Part shown: positions 60,401 to 64,000 of the stretch, piece by piece | Position numbering within the stretch: the stretch's first letter is position 1 | Layout: each line of letters begins with the position of its first letter | Made by a program: the position numbers and the translations under genes | The notes under the pieces: model-generated | Told to the model about the DNA's origin: nothing | Databases searched by the model: none | The model's input: the letters and a program-made list of their open reading frames with translations, nothing else | DNA from: Streptomyces bambusae | GTDB lineage: Bacteria > Actinomycetota > Actinomycetes > Streptomycetales > Streptomycetaceae | Assembly: GCF_020532645.1 (NCBI RefSeq) | Contig: NZ_JAJAUZ010000034.1 | Span: forward strand, 20,892 to 84,891 | DNA length: 64,000 bases | Reading direction: 5' to 3'

Positions 60401-61059
60401 GTGGTCACCCCCATGCAGTCGCGGAGCCGGATGAGCCCGTCGCGCATGCGTGTCTTGATGGTCGGAAGCGGCGTGCGCAGGGCTTCGGCGACTTCACGGT
60501 AGGTGAGCCCCCGGTAGTAGGCGAGGGTCACCGCCTGGCGCTGGAGTTCGGTCAGACCGCGCAGGCAGCGGCGGACCTGCTCGGACTCCAGGCGGGTCTC
60601 GACCTGTTCGGCGACCTCGTCGAAGGCGGTGGAGTGCTCGCGGGCCGCCTGGGCCTGTTCGCGGGCGGTAGCTGCCTGGGCGGACCGGACCCGGTCCACG
60701 GCCCGCCGGTGGGCGATGGTCGCCGCCCACGTGGTGACGCTTCCGGCGTCGGGCCGGTAGCGGGCGGCCTGGCGCCACAGGTCGATCATGACCTCCTGCG
60801 CGACCTCCTCCGACTGGGCCCGGTCGCGTACGACCTTGACCACGATGCCGAGAACCATGGGGGCGAGGGCGTCGTAGAGGGCGGAGAACGCCTGCTTGTC
60901 GCCGTGGGCGACCTTGTGCATGACGTCGGTGAGGTCGTGCCGGGCGTCGGAGGGGTGGCCGGCGCCGGAGGGAATCGGTTGGTTCACCTGCGGGGCTCCG
61001 GCCGTGGAGAGGAGGCGGAGGGGCGGCTTGGGGCAGCCTTCGGGGGGCGGGGAGTCCAT
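60397..61059 (-). CDS. sigK: ECF sigma factor SigK-like
   Basis: 220 aa from the ATG at 61059 (GAGGA about ten bases upstream), or 196 from the GTG at 60987, nearer the usual SigK length. Region 2 DVMHKVAHGDKQAFSALYDALAPMVLGIVVKVV...EEVAQEVMIDLW and region 4 LTELQRQAVTLAYYRGLTYREVAEALRTPLPTIKTRMRDGLIRLR. Overlaps rskA by 4 bp. Likely regulon: the divergent molybdoenzyme and fasciclin genes, as for mycobacterial SigK. Confidence 0.88.
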   Translation of the reverse strand: MDSPPPEGCPKPPLRLLSTAGAPQVNQPIPSGAGHPSDARHDLTDVMHKVAHGDKQAFSALYDALAPMVLGIVVKVVRDRAQSEEVAQEVMIDLWRQAARYRPDAGSVTTWAATIAHRRAVDRVRSAQAATAREQAQAAREHSTAFDEVAEQVETRLESEQVRRCLRGLTELQRQAVTLAYYRGLTYREVAEALRTPLPTIKTRMRDGLIRLRDCMGVTT

Positions 61060-61123
61060 CGCATGCCGGTCCTCGTGTCGTCGCTGGTACGGGGCCGGAC
61101 CGCCCCGGGGTGTGTGTCTCTGT

Positions 61124-61151
61124 TGTTCGTAGCCGACGGGGCTGCGGATGG
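61124..61151 (-). promoter_or_regulatory. Possible SigK-type promoter of sigK
   Basis: On the minus strand CCATCC (61146-61151), 16 bp, CGAACA (61124-61129), about 65 bp before the sigK start. I recall a mycobacterial SigK consensus near CCATCC/CCGAAT; the match is good at -35 and partial at -10, consistent with autoregulation. Confidence 0.4.
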
Positions 61152-61318
61152 GGGGCTTTTCGTTACGCGCAAGGGGCGTGCCTTCGGAGTGCGCCGATGC
61201 GGGCGCGCAGGGCATCCGTCCAGCCGTCCGCCCCTGCGCTCCGAAGCCGACGCAACCGCACGGTTCACTCTTTCGAGGACGTACCAATCCGCCGGGCGGA
61301 GGCTCACGAATTGCAGGT

Positions 61319-62935
61319 GTGAGCAGCTTCCGAAACGTCCTCTCCCGCGCCGCACGGGGCGCGTCGGCCGGTGTCCTGGCCGCGTTCGCGGCCTTGGCGG
61401 TGGCCGAGCTGGTGGCCGGACTGGTGCGTCCCGCGGCCGGGCCGGTGACGGTCGTCGGGGGCGCGGTGATCGACCGGACGCCTGCCGCGGTGAAGGACTT
61501 CGCGATCCGCACGTTCGGGGAGAACGACAAGGCGGTCCTGCGGCTGGGAATCCTGGCGGTTCTGGCCGTCGTCGCCCTCGGCCTGGGCGTCCTCGCCCTG
61601 TCGCACCGGCGGGCCGGCGCCGCGGGCGTGCTGCTGTTCGGCGTCGTCGGCGCCGCAGCGGCTCTCGGCCGCCCCGATTCCGCCGGCATCGCCGATGCGC
61701 TGCCCTCGGTCACCGGGGCCCTGGCAGGGGCGCTCGCCCTGTACGTCCTCGCGGCCAGGGCGGTACCCGATTCCGTACCCGTACCCGTACCCGTAGCGGC
61801 CCAGGCTGGTGCGGACGGCCAGAGCTCCGGGGTGTGGAGCAGGCGCGGTAGCAGGCGCGGTTTCCTCGCCGCGGCCGGTGTGACGGCTGTGGCGGCGACA
61901 TCGGCCGGGGCGCTGGGCCGGTTCCTCACCGCCCGCCAGGGCCGGGGCGCGGTCGCGTCCCGCAACAGCCTGGTCCTGCCGGCTCCGGCGTCTCCGGCAC
62001 CCGCGGTCCCGGCCGGCGCCCGGCTGAGGGTTGCCGGCATCAGCCCCTTCATCACCCCCAACTCCGACTTCTACCGGGTGGACACCGCGCTGACCGTCCC
62101 CAAGGTCGACGCCGGCACCTGGCGACTGCACATCCACGGCAAGGGGGTGGCCCGGCCGCGCACCTACACCCTCGACCAGCTCCTGGCCCGCCCCCTCATC
62201 GAACGCGACATCACGCTGACCTGTGTCTCGAACGAGGTCGGTGGCCCGTACACCGGCACGGCCCGCTGGCTCGGCGTCCGCCTCGCCGACCTCCTCCGGG
62301 AGGTGGGGGTCCGGCCGCCGTCGCGAGGGGGGAAGGCGGACCAGCTGGTGGCCCGCTCGGTGGACGGGATGACGCTCGGCTCCCCGGTCGAGGACGTGTT
62401 GGACGGCCGGGACGCGATGCTCGCGGTCGGCATGAACGGCGAGCCGCTGCCGTTCGACCACGGCTTCCCCGTCCGCATGCTCGTCCCCGGCCTCTACGGC
62501 TACGTATCGGCCTGCAAATGGATCACCGACATCGAGCTCACCACGTTCGACGCCTATGACCCCTACTGGGTCAAACGGCAATGGGCCCGGAAGGCGCCCA
62601 TCAAGACGCAGGCCCGCATCGACACGCCCAAACCCTTCGCCCGCCCCGCTGCCGGAACCGTCACCATCGCCGGCGTCGCCTGGGCGCAGCACCGCGGCAT
62701 CACCCGCGTCGAAGTCCGTGTCGACGACGGCCCCTGGCAGGACGCCGACCTCGCCGCGCAGGCAAGCCGCGACACCTGGCGCCAGTGGTCCCACCGCTGG
62801 AACGCCACCCCAGGCGGCCACACCCTCACCGTCCGCGCCACCGACGGCACCGGAGCCGTGCAGACCGAACAGCGCACCCGCACCATCCCCGACGGAGCGA
62901 GCGGCCGGCACAGCGTGTTCGTCACCGTCCCCTAG
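61319..62935 (+). CDS. Membrane-anchored molybdopterin oxidoreductase, sulfite-oxidase fold
   Basis: 538 aa from GTG 61319. About five N-terminal hydrophobic helices (first 190 residues), an RRGSRRGF twin-arginine-like motif near residue 180, then a molybdenum-cofactor domain with the ligand Cys302 in LTCVSNEVGG, LYGYVSACKWITDIEL, and a C-terminal dimerisation domain (VTIAGVAWAQHRGITRVEVRVDDGPW). This is the YedY/sulfite-oxidase-like family. Extracytoplasmic catalysis is likely. No ribosome-binding site at ideal distance, so the start is uncertain. Divergent from sigK and 87 bp before the fasciclin gene. Confidence 0.85.
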   Translation: MSSFRNVLSRAARGASAGVLAAFAALAVAELVAGLVRPAAGPVTVVGGAVIDRTPAAVKDFAIRTFGENDKAVLRLGILAVLAVVALGLGVLALSHRRAGAAGVLLFGVVGAAAALGRPDSAGIADALPSVTGALAGALALYVLAARAVPDSVPVPVPVAAQAGADGQSSGVWSRRGSRRGFLAAAGVTAVAATSAGALGRFLTARQGRGAVASRNSLVLPAPASPAPAVPAGARLRVAGISPFITPNSDFYRVDTALTVPKVDAGTWRLHIHGKGVARPRTYTLDQLLARPLIERDITLTCVSNEVGGPYTGTARWLGVRLADLLREVGVRPPSRGGKADQLVARSVDGMTLGSPVEDVLDGRDAMLAVGMNGEPLPFDHGFPVRMLVPGLYGYVSACKWITDIELTTFDAYDPYWVKRQWARKAPIKTQARIDTPKPFARPAAGTVTIAGVAWAQHRGITRVEVRVDDGPWQDADLAAQASRDTWRQWSHRWNATPGGHTLTVRATDGTGAVQTEQRTRTIPDGASGRHSVFVTVP

Positions 62936-63022
62936 ACCACCGGACGGGACCCCACGGCCCCGCTCCGGCAGCCCAACCCATCACCCCGGCAACCCAGAAG
63001 AACCTCCGAGGAGCAACAGATC

Positions 63023-63673
63023 ATGAACAGCCTGAAGATCCGCCGTACCGCGATCGCCGTCGCCGCAGCCGCCCTGCTGCCGTTCTCCCTGGTGGCGTGC
63101 TCCGACTCCGGAAGCGACACCAAGGCCGCCGCCACCGCGGCCGCCGGGGACGCGGCCAAGACCGACGAAAGCACCCCTGGGGGCGACTCGATGACCGGCG
63201 AGCAGCCCTTCGGCACGGCCTGTGCGGGCGTACCCAAGGAAGGGGCCGGCTCCTTCGACGGCATGGCCAAGGACCCCGTCGCCACCGCAGCCTCCAACAA
63301 CCCCGCCCTGTCCACCCTCGTCGCGGCCGTCAAGCAGGCCGGCCTCGTCGACACCCTGAACAACGCCAAGGACGTCACCGTCTTCGCCCCCACCAACGAC
63401 GCCTTCGCCAAGATCCCGAAGGCCGACCTCGACAAGGTCCTCGCCGACAAGGCCGCCCTGACGAAGATCCTGACCTACCACGTCGTCGGCCAGAAGCTCA
63501 CCCCGAAGCAGCTGGAGAACGGCTCCTTCGAGACCCTCCAGAAGGGCATGGTCACCACCACCGGCTCCGGGGAGTCCTACAAGGTCAACGACACCGCGAA
63601 CGTGGTCTGCGGCAACGTGAAGACCGCCAACGCCAACGTCTACATCATCGACACCGTCCTCATGCCCAAGTAG
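63023..63673 (+). CDS. Fasciclin-domain lipoprotein, MPT83/MPT70-like
   Basis: 216 aa. Lipoprotein signal with lipobox LVAC (Cys26), a low-complexity linker, then one FAS1 domain with ALSTLVAAVKQAGLVDTLNN, VTVFAPTNDAFAKIP and the C-terminal VYIIDTVLMPK. GGAG upstream of the ATG supports the start. In mycobacteria MPT70/MPT83 are major SigK targets; the linkage to sigK/rskA here argues for the same regulation. FAS1 domains mediate surface adhesion. Confidence 0.9.
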   Translation: MNSLKIRRTAIAVAAAALLPFSLVACSDSGSDTKAAATAAAGDAAKTDESTPGGDSMTGEQPFGTACAGVPKEGAGSFDGMAKDPVATAASNNPALSTLVAAVKQAGLVDTLNNAKDVTVFAPTNDAFAKIPKADLDKVLADKAALTKILTYHVVGQKLTPKQLENGSFETLQKGMVTTTGSGESYKVNDTANVVCGNVKTANANVYIIDTVLMPK

Positions 63674-63706
63674 CCAGGACAGCTGCACCTTCCGTCCGTG
63701 ACCGGT

Positions 63707-63740
63707 GGCCCCGCGTCCTTCTCCTGAAGGGCGCGGGGCC
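63707..63740. terminator. Terminator after the fasciclin gene
   Basis: 15-bp stem with one wobble (63707-63721 with 63726-63740) and TCCT loop; also able to serve the convergent fragment at 63745. Confidence 0.75.
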
Positions 63741-63744
63741 GCCG

Positions 63745-63978
63745 TCAGTCGCAGACGCCGAGGTGGAGGACGGTGGCCCAGGCGTCGGTGACCAGCAGGA
63801 CGTTGCGCCACCACATGTCGCCCGTGGACGGACCGCCGACGACTTCACCCGAGGCCCGGACAGGTCCCAGGTGTGCCTCGATGAGGTCGGCGACGCCGTC
63901 GGCGAGTTCGCCGGCCCGCCGGATCTCGGCGGGCGTGCGGAGGACGGCGTCCGCGTACTTGTAGGCGGGCTGCTTGAC
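63745..63978 (-). pseudogene. C-terminal fragment of a gene, cut by the putative insertion sequence
   Basis: About 76 codons of protein-like sequence (KYADAVLRTPAEIRRAGELA, TGDMWWRNVLLVTDAWATVL, ending HLGVCD). Going upstream in frame there is no start codon before a TAG inside the IS-like terminus, so the 5' part is missing. Small actinobacterial proteins of this kind are hypothetical; no function assigned. Confidence 0.5.
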
Positions 63979-64000
63979 ATCCTCCCCGCCCTAAAGGACA
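63976..64000 (-). mobile_element. Probable IS200/IS605-family terminus (partial)
   Basis: The last 25 bases on the + strand (CATCCTCCCCGCCCTAAAGG and following) resemble, from memory, the conserved subterminal hairpin end of IS200/IS605-type (tnpB-carrying) elements of actinomycetes. The body would lie to the right. It abuts a truncated gene fragment. The hairpin is only half visible. Confidence 0.4.

Noticed and set aside
61160..61318. SigK-type promoter for the molybdoenzyme gene
   Set aside because: CATCC and CCGAAG elements exist but at about 23 bp spacing, too far for an ECF promoter.
1..64000. tRNA or rRNA genes
   Set aside because: No cloverleaf or rRNA-like conserved segment noticed while reading; a dedicated search was not possible.

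Overview
The window is very GC-rich chromosomal DNA (I estimate about 73% G+C), with strong third-position G/C bias, GTG and TTG starts, secreted lectins and RHS proteins, many sigma/anti-sigma and XRE genes, and one TTA codon. Together these point to a Streptomyces or close relative. I see no rRNA, tRNA, CRISPR array, phage or plasmid genes. The only mobile-element trace is a probable IS200/IS605-type terminus at the right edge.

Layout. (1) 1-3.6 kb: a heterodimeric ABC exporter with one degenerate and one canonical ATPase half, then an SDR oxidoreductase. (2) 3.7-7.8 kb: a secreted fusion of a starch-binding domain to a tendamistat-type alpha-amylase inhibitor, behind CTTGC-type palindromes; then an FAD aromatic hydroxylase (TTA codon, apparently leaderless) and a two-part O-methyltransferase. 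(3) 8-13.9 kb: a light-response neighbourhood with CPD photolyase, ECF sigma factor, VOC protein, a LitR/CarH-like MerR-B12 regulator, a DUF2236 oxygenase and a DUF899 protein; a 12-bp motif is shared by two of its promoters. (4) 14-18 kb: an orphan EccA-like AAA ATPase, an ABC-F protein with two operator palindromes, and a small secreted protein.

(5) 18-34 kb: a TPR-CHAT protease; a 1491-aa secreted DNRLRE/FG-GAP/LamG/ricin protein; and, divergent from it, a 2359-aa RHS protein with an embedded ricin lectin and a novel C-terminus. (6) 34-36.7 kb: XRE regulator, HEXXH peptidase and polytopic membrane protein, with six tandem 11-bp iterons between the first two genes. (7) 36.9-44.1 kb: a CocE/PepX_C remnant with a frameshift, then a 2102-aa RHS toxin overlapping its likely immunity gene. 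(8) 44.3-51.4 kb: HGxxPAAW-like membrane protein, winged-helix regulator divergent from a SigB-family sigma factor, M9 collagenase, unknown membrane protein, small secreted protein. (9) 51.4-59.4 kb: D-Ala-D-Ala carboxypeptidase with a long disordered cytoplasmic arm, a sigma-region-4-like protein coupled to a tiny membrane protein, an XRE/GRPR-like/Cys-rich module with a perfect 19-bp palindrome, HAD hydrolase, membrane protein, GNAT. (10) 59.6-63.7 kb: the SigK/RskA pair divergent from a sulfite-oxidase-fold molybdoenzyme and a fasciclin lipoprotein, a layout close to the mycobacterial SigK/MPT83 regulon. The last 255 bp hold a gene fragment cut by the putative insertion-sequence end.

Functions are assigned from motifs and remembered family features only; no database search was possible.
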